A DNA stretch of 64,000 nt from Burkholderiales bacterium (GCA_036262035.1 DATAJS010000010.1:124001-188000), one strand, 5' to 3'; positions 10,505 to 26,703 are shown, counted from the stretch's first letter. Notes: generated by a model from the letters alone, not told the origin. A program made the numbers and translations.

Positions 10505-10523
10505 GGCGCGCCGGCGTGCGACG

Positions 10524-11177
10524 CTACGTCGCTTTGGGGCGCCGCTCGCGGGCGAGCCGCACCAGATCGTCGACGATGACGACGACGCCGGCGTAGCTCT
10601 CGCTCATCGAGGACGAAGTCACGTAGCGACCGTCGACGACGATCGAAGGCGTGCCTTCGATCTGGTAGCTGCGCGTCTGGGCGATCGCCTGCTCGACTTT
10701 CCTGGCGACTTCGGGCGCGTCGTACGCGGCGATGAACTTCGCCTTGTCGATGCCGTTCTGCACCGCCCATTCGGTCGCCGTGTCCGCGGAGTCGAGGCGC
10801 TTGCCCTCGGTGTGTATCGCCCGGTAGACGGCCTGATGCAGCCGCTCGAGCTCGTCCAGCGCTTCCAGCGTGTAGAAGAGCCGCGCGTGGGCGATCCAGC
10901 TCTGGCGGAAGATCGCGGGCACCCGGCGGAACTCGACGTCGGCCGGCTTTTTCCTCAGCCACTGCTCGAGGAAAGGCTGGAGCAGGTTGCAGTGCGGGCA
11001 GCCGTACCAGAAGAACTCGACGACCTCGATGCGAGGTCCGGCAGGGACCGGCTGGGGCGGGATGTCGCGGTATTCCACGCCCTGCCTGAGACGCGATTCA
11101 CCGGCGTAGGCGGGCGCTCTCGCGAGCGCGAGGCCTGCGGCGGCTGCGATCAGGAGCTGCCGCCGCAGGGCGTTCAC
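10524..11177 (-). CDS. thiol:disulfide interchange protein, DsbA family (second copy)
   Basis: Periplasmic thioredoxin-fold oxidoreductase (217 aa). It starts at GTG 11177, which overlaps the stop of the upstream dsbA gene (GTGA), so the two are translationally coupled. A signal peptide covers about residues 1-26 (ending APAYAG). The active site is C60-P-H-C63, and the cis-Pro loop reads IEGTPSIVVDG. It is clearly a paralogue of its neighbour: same motif positions and shared phrases such as WLRKKPADVEFRRVP against WLKKKPADVEFKRVP. It probably introduces disulfides into a different client set, or works as a back-up. Confidence 0.93.
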   Translation of the reverse strand: MNALRRQLLIAAAAGLALARAPAYAGESRLRQGVEYRDIPPQPVPAGPRIEVVEFFWYGCPHCNLLQPFLEQWLRKKPADVEFRRVPAIFRQSWIAHARLFYTLEALDELERLHQAVYRAIHTEGKRLDSADTATEWAVQNGIDKAKFIAAYDAPEVARKVEQAIAQTRSYQIEGTPSIVVDGRYVTSSSMSESYAGVVVIVDDLVRLARERRPKAT

Positions 11178-11836
11178 TTGCCGCCGCCCTTGCGCGACGT
11201 GGCGATGAGCTGGTCGAGCACCGCGAAGAACCGATTGAAGTCGACGTTGTTGCCGGTGCTCGTCATCGACGGGCCGGTGAGAAAGCGGCCGTTCACGACG
11301 ATCGCTGGCGTGAACTCGACCGCATAGCGGCGCGACATGTCGTTCGAGAGCTTGGTGCGGCTCTGCACCGCGAACGAGTTGTATGCGTCGGTGAATTTCT
11401 TGCGATCGACACCCTTGCTCGCCGCCCAGTCCGCCATGGCCTTGGCATCCTGGAACTTCATGTTCTGCTGGTGCAGCGCCTTGAACACCTCGCCGTGCAG
11501 CTTGTCGACGAGGTTCATCGCTTCGAGCGTGTAGTACAGCTGCGCGTACGGCGCCCAGCTCGGATGGAACACCGTCGGCACGCGCTTGAACTCGACGTCG
11601 GCGGGCTTTTTCTTCAGCCACGCTTCGAGCGGCCCTTCCAGCGTCGCGCAATGCGGGCAGGCGTACGAGAAGAACTCGATCACCTCGACCTTCTTGGCGT
11701 TCTCGGTCGGCTGCGGCGGGGTGACCGGCACGTAATCCTTGCCGGCGACCGGCGCCTGGGCGAAGGCACCGGCAGAGACGAGAGAGAGCGTGATCGCTGC
11801 GGTGAAGGCGCGCAGCCAACGGGTGAAACCGTGCAT
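11174..11836 (-). CDS. dsbA: thiol:disulfide interchange protein DsbA
   Basis: Periplasmic disulfide oxidant (220 aa). The signal peptide covers residues 1-26 (ending SAGAFAQ), the active site C60-P-H-C63 lies in FFSYACPHCATLEG, and the cis-Pro loop is VEFTPAIVVNG. The helical insert between the motifs is complete. It sits 74 bp downstream of the SPOR gene, with a perfect hairpin in that gap, and is coupled to a second DsbA-like gene by a 4-nt overlap. PilQ, LptD and secreted cytochromes elsewhere in the window are the kind of envelope proteins that rely on this pathway. Confidence 0.95.
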   Translation of the reverse strand: MHGFTRWLRAFTAAITLSLVSAGAFAQAPVAGKDYVPVTPPQPTENAKKVEVIEFFSYACPHCATLEGPLEAWLKKKPADVEFKRVPTVFHPSWAPYAQLYYTLEAMNLVDKLHGEVFKALHQQNMKFQDAKAMADWAASKGVDRKKFTDAYNSFAVQSRTKLSNDMSRRYAVEFTPAIVVNGRFLTGPSMTSTGNNVDFNRFFAVLDQLIATSRKGGGK

Positions 11837-11888
11837 ACCTGAAGCTCCGTAAAAAGCGTTGTGAGAGCGGCGCCTTACCCGCGGCCGT

Positions 11889-11909
11889 CCGCGCTTGCTT
11901 CAAGCGCGG
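11889..11909 (-). other. hairpin between SPOR gene and dsbA
   Basis: Perfect 8-bp stem CCGCGCTT / AAGCGCGG with a 5-nt loop, starting 2 bp after the SPOR stop codon. There is no T-run on the minus strand, so it may be a partial terminator, a processing or stabilising element, or neutral. Confidence 0.5.
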
Positions 11910-11910
11910 G

Positions 11911-12522
11911 TTACCGCTCCGGCTCCCGCGCTTTCACGAGAGTCGTCTGGACGCCGTTCTGCTTGAGAGCGTCGCGAGCGCGATTCAGTTCTTCGACGCT
12001 CGTATAAGGGCCCACGCGGACGCGATGCCACACGCCCTTGTCCGGGAGCGTGGTGGTCTCGATCGCGGCCTCGAAGCCCAGCAGCGCCAGCGTCGCCTTG
12101 AGATTGTCGGCGTCCGGCGCGTTCTGGAACGCGCCCGCCTGGAGGAAAAACGTTTCCTTGGCCCCAGGGGTTGACTTGGCGTCCTTGGCGGATTTTCCGG
12201 GAGGCGCTTCCTCGCCGCCGGGCAGCGTCTTGTAGAACGTGAAACGCGGCTCGTCTTCCGCCTTGCCCGGCGCTTTCTCCTCGGGTTTGGCGGCCTGCTG
12301 CGGTTGCTGCACCGGCAGGCCTTTCGGCGCTTCCATCTTCGCCGGCGGGCTGGGCGGCGCCGCGCGCGGCGTGAACGGGCTGGGCATCTTGTTGATGTAC
12401 CACGCGACGCCGAGCGCGACGACGAGACCCAGCACGAGCCCTAACAGTAGCCCCACCAGCAGCGAGCTGCCGCTCTTGGCTTTCGCGCTCGCGCGCGGCT
12501 TGGCCTTGTAATCCTTGGACAT
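11911..12522 (-). CDS. SPOR-domain membrane protein (FtsN-like)
   Basis: Inner-membrane protein (203 aa) with a Lys-rich cytoplasmic N-terminus and one TM segment (about residues 20-44, GLLLGLVLGLVVALGVAW). A Pro/Ala/Lys-rich periplasmic linker follows, then a C-terminal SPOR domain (about 123-200: FFLQAGAFQNAPDADNL...WHRVRVGPY). SPOR domains bind denuded glycan at the division septum; this architecture is that of FtsN-like proteins. The position directly after argS (10 bp) and before dsbA is typical of Betaproteobacteria. Identity with FtsN itself is not proven. Confidence 0.93.
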   Translation of the reverse strand: MSKDYKAKPRASAKAKSGSSLLVGLLLGLVLGLVVALGVAWYINKMPSPFTPRAAPPSPPAKMEAPKGLPVQQPQQAAKPEEKAPGKAEDEPRFTFYKTLPGGEEAPPGKSAKDAKSTPGAKETFFLQAGAFQNAPDADNLKATLALLGFEAAIETTTLPDKGVWHRVRVGPYTSVEELNRARDALKQNGVQTTLVKAREPER

Positions 12523-12531
12523 CAGTCGATC

Positions 12532-14274
<1,743 letters not shown>

Positions 14275-14321
14275 GGGAATACGGGGAAGGAAGGCGCGGA
14301 GTTTATCAGTACGCCGCGGGG

Positions 14322-16502
14322 TTACAGGTCGATCGGGTCGACGTCGAGCGCCCAGCGCGCGGCGCTCGATTTCTCCGCGGCGAGGAGGTCGCGCCACGCC
14401 CCGAGGAACGCGTGCAGCCGGGGCCTCGACAGGGACTGCACCAGGAGCTGGGCGCGCTCGCGCCCGGCGAGCCGCACCATCGCCGCGGGCACCGGATCGT
14501 AGAGCTCGACGCCGTCGGCGAGCGCACGGCCGATCTCGCGCGCGTGCTCGAGGAACTCGAGCGCGGTCGCGACCTCGGGCGCTTCGGCCCGCAGCAGGAC
14601 CTGGTGCCGATACGGCGGGAAGCCCGCGGTGCGCCGCTCGTCGAGCAGCGTTTCGGCGTAACCCGCGAAGTCCTGGGTCTGCAGCGCGGCGTAGAGCGGA
14701 TGGTGCGGGAATTCGGTCTGGATCAGCACTTCGCCCTGTGCTACGCCGCGGCCCGCGCGCCCGGCCACCTGCGTGAGCAGCGCATACAGCCGCTCGGACG
14801 CCCGGAAATCGGCGCTGTAGAGCATCGCGTCGGCGTTGAGCACGCAGACCAGGGCGAGATGCGGGAAATCGTGTCCCTTGGCGAGGATCTGGGTGCCGAC
14901 GAGGATGTCGACGTCACGCGACTGGATCCGCTTTCTCATGTCGTTCCACGCATTGCGCCGGCGCGTCGTGTCGCGGTCGATGCGCAGGATGCGCGCGTCC
15001 GGGAAGCGCTGGGCGAGCGCCGCCTCGACGCGCTGGGTGCCCTGCCCGATCGGCGACAGGTCGGGATTGCCGCACGTCGGACACGCCGCCGGAACGCGCT
15101 CCAGATGGCCGCAGTGATGGCAGTGCAGCTCGCGTGCGGGCAGGTGGAGCACGAGCTGCGCCGAGCAGCGCTTGCAGCCGGACAGCCAGCCGCACGCATG
15201 ACACATCAGCACCGGCGCCCAGCCGCGCCGGTTGATGAACACCAGCGCCTGCTCGCCGCGAGCGGTCGAACGGCCGATCGCATCGAGGATCTCGGGCGCG
15301 AGGCCTTCGTAGACCTGCGCGCCGCGCACGCTGACGCACGCGATGTTCGGCGGGCGGCCGTTGATGCGCGCCGGCAGCTCGACCGGCGTGTAGCGGCCGC
15401 TTTGCGCGTTGTGATAGGTCTCGAGCGCCGGCGTCGCCGAGCCGAGCACGACCGGCACCGCGCGCTGGCTCGCGCGCACCACCGCGAGGTCGCGCGCCGA
15501 ATAGCAGAAGCCTTCGGTCTGCTTGAAGGAGGCGTCGTGCTCCTCGTCCACGACGATGAGCGCCAATCGAGGCAGCGACGCGAAGACCGCGAGCCGTGTC
15601 CCGAGCACGATGCTCGCCTCGCCGGCCTGCGCCGCGAGCCAGTTCCTCGCGCGCTCGGTTTCGTTGAGCCCGCTGTGCAGGCTCGTCATCGCGGCGCCCG
15701 GGAAGCGCGCCTGCACCATCGCTTCGAGCTGCGGCGTCAGCGCGATCTCGGGGACGAGCATGAGCACCTGCCCGCCGCGCTCCAGCGTGCGTTCCGCAAT
15801 GTGCAGGTAGACCTCGGTCTTGCCGCTGCCGGTGACGCCGCGGAGCATGAACGCGCGGAAAGTCCCGAGCGACTGCACCACGGCATCGACCGCGGCCGCC
15901 TGGGCGTCGTTGAGCGCCGGACCGCACGCCGCACCCGCCGCCGACGCGGCGGCACGTCGCGCGCGCACGCGACGTTCTACCCAGCCGGTGGCTTCGAATT
16001 CGCGCAGCGCCGCGGGCGCGCTCGCCGATATCTTCCTGACATCCGCGCGTGTCAGGGCGCACTGGCGCAGCGCTGCGAGCAGCCGCCGCTTGACCAGCGC
16101 CCGACGCGGGATGGCGTCGTCCTGCTGCTGCTGCCCCAGGTGAGTGAGTACATACTCCACCTCTTCCGCGCGTCCCGCCGATTCGGCTTTGCGCAGCCTG
16201 ACCGGCAGCGCGTTCATGACGACCTGGCCGAGCGGATAGTGGTAGTAATCCGCCGCGAAGCGCAGCAGCGCGAGATCGTCGGACGACAGCGCGGGCGAAT
16301 CGCGCAGGATGCGCGTGACGCGCTTGAGCTTCTCCGCGGGAAAGATCGAGTGATCGCTCACGCCGAGCACGACGCCCAGCGTCATCCGTCGCCCGAACGG
16401 CACGACGGCGCGGCGGCCGACGTCATCATCGGTCGCGTCCGGCGCGAAGTATTCGAACTCGCGGTCGACCGGCACGTCGAGCCCGACGCGGAGCACTTTC
16501 AT
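14322..16502 (-). CDS. priA: primosomal replication-restart helicase PriA
   Basis: 3'-5' superfamily 2 helicase that reloads DnaB at stalled forks (726 aa, normal length). The N-terminal DNA-binding region (MKVLRVGLDVPVDREFEY) is followed by Walker A GVTGSGKTEVY (about residues 222-232), a DEEH Walker B box (VVDEEHDASFKQ) and helicase motif III LGSATPALETY. A zinc-binding CxxC cluster follows (MCHACGW, CKRCS, CHHCG, CPTCG). The upstream 345-bp gap contains two consensus DnaA boxes, so a replication-linked control of priA is conceivable. Convergent or read-through neighbours do not overlap it. Confidence 0.97.
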   Translation of the reverse strand: MKVLRVGLDVPVDREFEYFAPDATDDDVGRRAVVPFGRRMTLGVVLGVSDHSIFPAEKLKRVTRILRDSPALSSDDLALLRFAADYYHYPLGQVVMNALPVRLRKAESAGRAEEVEYVLTHLGQQQQDDAIPRRALVKRRLLAALRQCALTRADVRKISASAPAALREFEATGWVERRVRARRAAASAAGAACGPALNDAQAAAVDAVVQSLGTFRAFMLRGVTGSGKTEVYLHIAERTLERGGQVLMLVPEIALTPQLEAMVQARFPGAAMTSLHSGLNETERARNWLAAQAGEASIVLGTRLAVFASLPRLALIVVDEEHDASFKQTEGFCYSARDLAVVRASQRAVPVVLGSATPALETYHNAQSGRYTPVELPARINGRPPNIACVSVRGAQVYEGLAPEILDAIGRSTARGEQALVFINRRGWAPVLMCHACGWLSGCKRCSAQLVLHLPARELHCHHCGHLERVPAACPTCGNPDLSPIGQGTQRVEAALAQRFPDARILRIDRDTTRRRNAWNDMRKRIQSRDVDILVGTQILAKGHDFPHLALVCVLNADAMLYSADFRASERLYALLTQVAGRAGRGVAQGEVLIQTEFPHHPLYAALQTQDFAGYAETLLDERRTAGFPPYRHQVLLRAEAPEVATALEFLEHAREIGRALADGVELYDPVPAAMVRLAGRERAQLLVQSLSRPRLHAFLGAWRDLLAAEKSSAARWALDVDPIDL

Positions 16503-16847
16503 GGCGCGGCGTCCGGAGTCATGCAGGTTAGAAGACGAACCTCAAGTGAAATCTTAGATTCGCGTACAAGCTGTTTATGCGAAGCCGGAAAAGCTTCTTG
16601 TGCACAACGCGCTGTGGATAACTGTGTTGATCTTTTCGCGCCGATGTGCCTAGCGCGGACCCCGTGGCCGGGGGCAGCGTCATTGTGCAGTTGCACAAAA
16701 CAGCCGAATTCGCCGCGGAAACAACACGTTGGGCTATTTGTCAGAGAGCGCCTGACAGCTAGCGCGCGCTTACATCCCGCTAAAACGTTGCTGTGAATAA
16801 AGTTTTTGGGAACGCGCGACGGCACGCCGGATGCACACGCGGCCGCG
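16503..16847. promoter_or_regulatory. 345-bp gene-free region between hemE and priA with DnaA boxes and palindromes
   Basis: No convincing coding frame. It holds two 9-mers matching the DnaA box TTATNCACA on the minus strand: TGTGGATAA at 16613-16621 and TGTGAATAA at 16792-16800. It also holds a 10-bp palindrome TTGTGCACAA (16598-16607) and a larger one TTGTGCA-GT-TGCACAA (16683-16698) built from the same half-site. A GATCTTTT run lies at 16630-16637. It is more AT-rich than its surroundings and should contain the priA promoter. The sites are read directly; their function is inferred. Confidence 0.55.
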
Positions 16848-17909
16848 TCAGTGGTACTTGCGCGACAGATCGTGCACTGCATCAACGAGCACCGCCAGAT
16901 TGTCCGGGTCGGTGTGCTGCGAGATGCCGTGGCCGAGGTTGAAGACGTGGCCCGAGCCGTGGCCGTACGACTCGAGCACTGCGGCCACTTCGGTGCGTAT
17001 GCGTTCGGCCGTGCCGAACAGCACCGAAGGGTCGGCGTTACCCTGCAGCGCGACCTTGTCGCCCACGCGTTGGCGCGCCGCGCCGATGTCGACCGTCCAG
17101 TCGAGCCCGACCGCGTCGGTGCCGATGCCCGCCATCGATTCGAGCCACAGCCCGCCGCCCTTGGTGAAGACGACGCGTGGAACCGTGCGGCCTTCGGACT
17201 CGCGGATGAGCGCGCTCATCACCTCCTGCATGTACGGCAGCGAGAACTCGCGATAAGCCGCGTCGCTGAGCGATCCGCCCCAGGTATCGAACACCATGAC
17301 CGCCTGCGCGCCGGCTTCGATCTGCGCGTTGAGATACGCCGTCACCGCTTTCGCGTTCACCGACAGGATCTCGTGCAGCAGATCGGGACGGCTGTAGAGC
17401 ATGGTCTTGATCAGCCGGAAATCATCGCTGCCGCCGCCCTCGATCATGTAGCACGCGAGCGTATAGGGGCTGCCGGAGAAACCGATCAGGGGAACGCGGC
17501 CGTCGAGCGCCTTGCGAATCTGCGCGACCGCGTCGATCACGTACGAGAGATGCTCGTGCGGATCGGGCACGAAGAGGTTGCGCACTTCCCATTCGTTGCG
17601 CAGCGGGCGCTCGAATTTCGGGCCTTCGCCGGCCTGGAAGGTGAGCCCCAGTCCCATCGCGTCGGGGATCGTCAGGATGTCCGAGAACAGGATCGCCGCG
17701 TCCAGCGGATAGCGCGCGAGCGGCTGCAGCGTCACCTCGGTTGCAAGGTCGGGACTCTTGGCGAGCTTGAGAAAGCTGCCGGCCCGCGCGCGCGTCGCGT
17801 TGTATTCGGGCAGGTAGCGCCCCGCCTGCCGCATCACCCAGACGGGGGTATACGGCGTGGGCTGCCGTTGAAGCGCCCTGAGGAAAGTGTCGTTCTCGAG
17901 CTTAGTCAT
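16848..17909 (-). CDS. hemE: uroporphyrinogen decarboxylase
   Basis: Converts uroporphyrinogen III to coproporphyrinogen III in haem synthesis (353 aa from ATG 17909; an ATG at 17921 would add four residues). The N-terminal [27 protein letters not shown] is the family signature, with [15 protein letters not shown] and [21 protein letters not shown] further on. The family normally starts M-T-K-L, so 17909 is preferred; neither start has a clear ribosome-binding site. It is downstream of gltD, separated by a heptad-repeat hairpin. hemB, hemL and hemF are also in this window, though in different transcripts. Confidence 0.97.
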   Translation of the reverse strand: MTKLENDTFLRALQRQPTPYTPVWVMRQAGRYLPEYNATRARAGSFLKLAKSPDLATEVTLQPLARYPLDAAILFSDILTIPDAMGLGLTFQAGEGPKFERPLRNEWEVRNLFVPDPHEHLSYVIDAVAQIRKALDGRVPLIGFSGSPYTLACYMIEGGGSDDFRLIKTMLYSRPDLLHEILSVNAKAVTAYLNAQIEAGAQAVMVFDTWGGSLSDAAYREFSLPYMQEVMSALIRESEGRTVPRVVFTKGGGLWLESMAGIGTDAVGLDWTVDIGAARQRVGDKVALQGNADPSVLFGTAERIRTEVAAVLESYGHGSGHVFNLGHGISQHTDPDNLAVLVDAVHDLSRKYH

Positions 17910-17946
17910 CGGGTGGAACATGAACGCGGCTGAAACGCGAACGCGG

Positions 17947-18025
17947 GTGAAACGTGAAACGGGAAACGTGAAATGTGAAACGCGCGCCCTGCAGCATAGC
18001 CCCGATTCTACGTTTCACGTTTCAC
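17947..18025. repeat. heptad-repeat palindrome between gltD and hemE
   Basis: Left arm of five units at 17947-17981 (GTGAAAC, GTGAAAC, GGGAAAC, GTGAAAT, GTGAAAC). Right arm of two perfect units GTTTCAC at 18012-18025, preceded by a degenerate third (ATTCTAC, 18005-18011). It ends 8 bp from the gltD stop and begins 38 bp from the hemE start. It is the same class as the atpD-atpC element. Confidence 0.88.
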
Positions 18026-18033
18026 GCCGGGCG

Positions 18034-19470
18034 CTAGCGCGGCAGCTCGGAGTGCCCCATCAGGAACTCGTCCACAGCGCGGGCTGCCTGCCGCCCCTCG
18101 CGGATCGCCCAGACCACGAGCGATTGGCCGCGCCGCATGTCGCCCGCAGCGAAGACCTTGGGTATCGACGTGCGGTAGTCGTCGGTGTTGGCCGCGACGT
18201 TGCCGCGCGGGTCCTTGGCCACGCCGAGCTGCTCCATGAGGCCAGACTGCACCGGCCCGAGGAAACCCATCGCCAGCAGCACGAGATCGGCTTTCATCTC
18301 GAACTCGCTGCCCGGCACTTCCTGCATGACCATCTGGCCTTTTTCGTTCTTCACCCATTCGACGCGGGCGGCGACGAGCTTCTCGACCTTGCCGTTCGAC
18401 CCTTCGAAGCGCTTGGTGGCGACCGCCCAGTCGCGCTCGCAGCCTTCCTCGTGCGACGAGGAGCTGCGAAGCTTCACCGGCCAGTACGGCCACACCAGCG
18501 GCTTGTTCTCCTGCTGCGGGGGCTGCGGCAGCAGCTCGAACTGCGCGACCGACGCCGCGCCGTGGCGATTGGACGTGCCGACGCAGTCGGAGCCGGTGTC
18601 GCCGCCGCCGATCACGACGACGTGCTTGCCCGTCGCCATGATCTGGTTCGGAACGCGGTCGCCGGCGACGACCTTGTTCTGCTGCGGCAGGAAATCCATC
18701 GCGAAATGCACGCCGTCGAGCTCGCGGCCGGGAACCGGCAGGTCGCGCGGAAACTCCGCGCCGCCCGACAGCACGACCGCGTCGAACTCGTCGACCAGCG
18801 CCCTGGGGTCGACGTTGACGCCGACGTGCTGGTTCACCCGGAACGTAACGCCTTCGGCCTGCATCTGCTCGATGCGGCGGTCGATGGCGCTCTTCTCCAT
18901 CTTGAAGTCGGGAATGCCGTAGCGGAGGAGCCCGCCGATGCGGTCGGCTTTTTCGAACACCACCACGTCGTGACCGGCGCGCGCGAGCTGCTGTGCAGCC
19001 GCGAGCCCGGCGGGACCGGAACCGACCACGGCCACGCGCCGACCGGTCCTGCGGTCGATGCGCTGAGGCGCGATCCAGCCCGATTCCCACGCCTTGTCGG
19101 CGATCGCGTGCTCGATCGACTTGATGCCGACCGGGTCGTTGTTGATGTTGAGCGTGCACGCCGCTTCGCACGGCGCGGGGCAGACGCGACCGGTGAACTC
19201 GGGGAAGTTGTTGGTGGAGTGCAGTGTGTCGATCGCCCGCTTCCAGTCCTGGCGGTAAACGAGGTCGTTCCAGTCCGGGATGATGTTGTTGACCGGGCAG
19301 CCGCTCATGCAGAACGGCGTGCCGCAGTCCATGCAGCGCGCGCCCTGCACGCCGGCCTGCTCGTCGGAGAGCCGCGCGACGAACTCGCGCCAGTGCCGCA
19401 CGCGCTCCTGTACCGGCTCATACGGCTCGGCGAGCCGCTCGAACTCCATGAAACCCGTGATCTTGCCCAT
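18034..19470 (-). CDS. gltD: glutamate synthase (NADPH) small subunit
   Basis: FAD- and Fe-S-containing beta subunit (478 aa) that passes electrons from NADPH to GltB. N-terminal cysteine clusters for 4Fe-4S centres are visible ([17 protein letters not shown] and [14 protein letters not shown]). An FAD site [16 protein letters not shown] and an NADPH-binding [11 protein letters not shown] follow, with the C-terminal FAD contact [16 protein letters not shown]. It follows gltB by 93 bp on the same strand, the normal operon order. A heptad-repeat hairpin lies immediately after its stop. Confidence 0.97.
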   Translation of the reverse strand: MGKITGFMEFERLAEPYEPVQERVRHWREFVARLSDEQAGVQGARCMDCGTPFCMSGCPVNNIIPDWNDLVYRQDWKRAIDTLHSTNNFPEFTGRVCPAPCEAACTLNINNDPVGIKSIEHAIADKAWESGWIAPQRIDRRTGRRVAVVGSGPAGLAAAQQLARAGHDVVVFEKADRIGGLLRYGIPDFKMEKSAIDRRIEQMQAEGVTFRVNQHVGVNVDPRALVDEFDAVVLSGGAEFPRDLPVPGRELDGVHFAMDFLPQQNKVVAGDRVPNQIMATGKHVVVIGGGDTGSDCVGTSNRHGAASVAQFELLPQPPQQENKPLVWPYWPVKLRSSSSHEEGCERDWAVATKRFEGSNGKVEKLVAARVEWVKNEKGQMVMQEVPGSEFEMKADLVLLAMGFLGPVQSGLMEQLGVAKDPRGNVAANTDDYRTSIPKVFAAGDMRRGQSLVVWAIREGRQAARAVDEFLMGHSELPR

Positions 19471-19563
19471 AGCGTCTACTCTAGTGTGAGGCGCGCGAGA
19501 GGCGCCACCGGCGAATGCCGGAGGCGCTCCTCACGCTTGAACGGATAACGAAGCCGTCGCCGC

Positions 19564-24225
<4,662 letters not shown>

Positions 24226-24442
24226 GGGGGTTCTCCAAAAGCAAACCGCAAAAAAGAGCTAACTCGAGCGCGCACGTCCCGCGCCCGTTTCACGCGCGCA
24301 CTTCGATCGCGCATTCAGTCGATCCGGCGCGCCTGTTTGTTGCGATGCGACAGGCAAGATGCCAAACCGGGAGTGAAACCCGTTAAGTCTACATTGGTTC
24401 AAGGGGTTACTACAACAAAAACGTGACGGGGGCCGCGCCGTA

Positions 24443-24462
24443 CCGCCGCAATTTTGCGGCGG
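24443..24462 (-). terminator. hairpin after dgt, possible terminator
   Basis: Perfect 9-bp stem CCGCCGCAA / TTGCGGCGG with a 2-nt centre, 14 bp beyond the dgt stop. The next T-rich tract on the minus strand is about 25 bp further, so it is not a textbook intrinsic terminator. The rest of the 250-bp gap to gltB (24226-24475) holds the gltB promoter and leader; no confident -35/-10 pair was found there. Confidence 0.35.
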
Positions 24463-24475
24463 CAGCGCGCGGGAA

Positions 24476-25612
24476 TCAGGTCACCGAAGCGGCGTCGACG
24501 GCGAAAAGCCGGCGGTGCTCGGCCATCGCGTAACGGTCGGTCATGCCCGCGACGTAGTCCGCGACCCCGCGCGCCTTGTCCTCGTCGGCGCGCGCCTGGA
24601 ATTCGGGCGGGAGGAGCTCGGGCTCGGCGAGAAAGACCTGGAAGAGGTCGCTGATGATGCGGCGGGCCTTGCTCGCCATGCGCGCGACCTTGTAATGGCG
24701 ATAGAGGTTCTCGTGCAGGAAGCGCTTGAGCTCGAGCTGCTCGTCGCGGATGGCGTCGGAGAAAGCGATGAGCGGCGGCGCCTCGCGCACGGCGTCCACG
24801 TCCTTCGGCGCGTGCTCGCGGATGCGGGCGGCGCTGGTGTCGATGAGGTCGGAGACCAGCGTGTCGATCATGCGGCGCACCGTCTCGTGCACCAGGCGTC
24901 GGCCTTTGAGATCCGGAAACGCGCCGAGCGCTTCCTTGCGATGGCGCTTGAAGATCGCCACCTCGCAGAGGTGCTCGTCGTCGATCAGACCCGAGCGCAG
25001 GCCGTCGTCGACGTCGTGATTGTTGTAGGCGATCTCGTCGGCGAGATTGGCGATCTGCGCTTCGAGCGATGGCCGCTTTTTCTTGAGGAACCGCTCGCCG
25101 ACCGAGCCGAGCTGGCGCGCGTTGGCGACCGAGCAGTGCTTCAGTATCCCTTCGCGCGTCTCGAACGTGAGGTTCAGCCCGTCGAACGCGCCGTAACGCT
25201 GCTCCAGCAGGTCGACCACCCGCAAGGATTGAAGGTTGTGCTCGAAGCCGCCGTACGGCTTCATGCAGGCGTTGAGCGCGTCCTGACCCGCGTGGCCGAA
25301 CGGCGTGTGGCCGAGGTCGTGGGCAAGCGTGATCGCTTCGGTCAGATCCTCGTTGAGCGCGAGATTGCGCGCGATCGAGCGGCCGAGCTGGGCGACTTCG
25401 AGGCTGTGCGTGAGCCGCGTGCGGAAGAGATCGCCTTCGTGGTTCACGAATACCTGCGTCTTGTATTCGAGACGCCGGAACGCGGTGGAATGGATGATGC
25501 GGTCGCGGTCGCGCTGGTACTCGGTGCGTCCGCGCGGCGGCGGCTCTGCGTGCAGGCGGCCCTGAGTGCGCGCGGACGACGCGGCGTAGGGTGCGAGGCC
25601 GGGCTCAGGCAT
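24476..25612 (-). CDS. dgt: deoxyguanosinetriphosphate triphosphohydrolase-like protein
   Basis: HD-domain dNTP triphosphohydrolase (378 aa), cytoplasmic. The metal-binding histidines and aspartates are in [27 protein letters not shown] and [14 protein letters not shown]-terminal [20 protein letters not shown] is the family signature. It belongs to the shorter dGTPase-like type found in many proteobacteria rather than the long E. coli Dgt. Its start overlaps the aroB stop by 8 bp, and aroK-aroB-dgt appear to be one transcript, a common betaproteobacterial order. Confidence 0.95.
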   Translation of the reverse strand: MPEPGLAPYAASSARTQGRLHAEPPPRGRTEYQRDRDRIIHSTAFRRLEYKTQVFVNHEGDLFRTRLTHSLEVAQLGRSIARNLALNEDLTEAITLAHDLGHTPFGHAGQDALNACMKPYGGFEHNLQSLRVVDLLEQRYGAFDGLNLTFETREGILKHCSVANARQLGSVGERFLKKKRPSLEAQIANLADEIAYNNHDVDDGLRSGLIDDEHLCEVAIFKRHRKEALGAFPDLKGRRLVHETVRRMIDTLVSDLIDTSAARIREHAPKDVDAVREAPPLIAFSDAIRDEQLELKRFLHENLYRHYKVARMASKARRIISDLFQVFLAEPELLPPEFQARADEDKARGVADYVAGMTDRYAMAEHRRLFAVDAASVT

Positions 25613-26690
25613 GGAGCGCGGTCTGGTCCAGCACTTCGTTGAGCGCGCGCGCCGGCGCTTCGGTGACGATCGCCTCGCCGATCTGCTTCAGCACCACGAA
25701 CTTGAGCTTGCCGCCTTCGACTTTCTTGTCGTGGCCCATCAGCTCGAGCCAGCGCTCGCGGCCGAGGTCGGGCGAGGCGATCGGCACGCCGATGCGCTCG
25801 ACGAGGCGCGTCACGCGCTCGACGTCCGCGTTGGAGAGATAGCCCATGCGCTCGGAGAGCCGCGCCGCGAGCACCATGCCCGCGCCCACCGCCTCGCCGT
25901 GCAGCCACGTGCCGTACCCCGTGCCCGCTTCGATCGCATGCCCGAAGGTGTGGCCGAAGTTGAGGATCGCGCGCAAACCGCCTTCGCGCTCGTCGACCGC
26001 GACGACCTCCGCCTTGTTGCGGCACGACTGCTCGATCGCGTACGCGAGCGCCTCGGCCTCGCGCGCGAGCAACCGGTCCATGTTGGCTTCGAGCCACGCG
26101 AGGAAGTCGGGATCGCGGATGAAGCCGTACTTGATCACCTCGGCGAGCCCCGCCGCGAGCTCGCGCCCGGGCAAAGTCTGCAGCGTGTCGGTGTCGGCGA
26201 GAACGACCCGGGGCTGGTAGAACGCGCCGACCATGTTCTTGCCGAGCGGATGGTTGATCGCCGTCTTGCCGCCGACTGCCGAATCGACCTGGGCGAGCAG
26301 CGTCGTCGGGATCTGGATGAACGGCATGCCGCGCTGATACACCGCCGCGGCGAAGCCGCCGACGTCGCCGACCACGCCGCCCCCCAGCGCGATAAGGGTG
26401 GTGCCGCGCTCGCAGCGTTGCTCGAGGAGCGCGTCGAAGATCGAGTTGAGCGTTCGCCAGTCCTTGTGCTCTTCACCGTCGGGCAGCACGACCGACATCG
26501 TGCGCACACCTGCGCCTTCCAGCGCATCGAGCACAGGCCGGAGATACAGCTTCTCGAGCGTGGTGTTGGTGACGACGGCGACGCGCCTTTGTTTCAGGTG
26601 CGCGGTGAGGAGCTCCGGCCGCGCGAGCAGGCCGGGACCGATGTGGATGGGATAGCTGCGATCTTCGAGATCGACGTTCAGCGTGCGCAT
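25605..26690 (-). CDS. aroB: 3-dehydroquinate synthase
   Basis: Second step of the shikimate pathway, DAHP to 3-dehydroquinate (361 aa, NAD- and Zn-dependent). NAD-binding [13 protein letters not shown] and [15 protein letters not shown] are visible. Metal-ligand segments are readable in [20 protein letters not shown], with the His residues, and [10 protein letters not shown]. It is 13 bp after aroK and overlaps dgt. N-terminal [18 protein letters not shown] matches the family, so ATG 26690 is sound. Confidence 0.97.
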   Translation of the reverse strand: MRTLNVDLEDRSYPIHIGPGLLARPELLTAHLKQRRVAVVTNTTLEKLYLRPVLDALEGAGVRTMSVVLPDGEEHKDWRTLNSIFDALLEQRCERGTTLIALGGGVVGDVGGFAAAVYQRGMPFIQIPTTLLAQVDSAVGGKTAINHPLGKNMVGAFYQPRVVLADTDTLQTLPGRELAAGLAEVIKYGFIRDPDFLAWLEANMDRLLAREAEALAYAIEQSCRNKAEVVAVDEREGGLRAILNFGHTFGHAIEAGTGYGTWLHGEAVGAGMVLAARLSERMGYLSNADVERVTRLVERIGVPIASPDLGRERWLELMGHDKKVEGGKLKFVVLKQIGEAIVTEAPARALNEVLDQTALHA

Positions 26691-26703
26691 GCGGTGGATA
26701 CCG

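Noticed and set aside
16503-16847. Chromosomal origin of replication
   Set aside because: Only two DnaA boxes, no dnaA/dnaN/gyrB or parAB nearby, and no clear AT-rich unwinding region; kept only as a regulatory possibility.
16499-16885. 128-codon open frame covering the priA-hemE gap
   Set aside because: No domain or sensible start, overlaps the 3' end of hemE, and the region carries DnaA boxes and palindromes instead.
18034-19171. Open frames opposite or within gltD running toward the hemE gap
   Set aside because: Arg-rich shadows without motifs.
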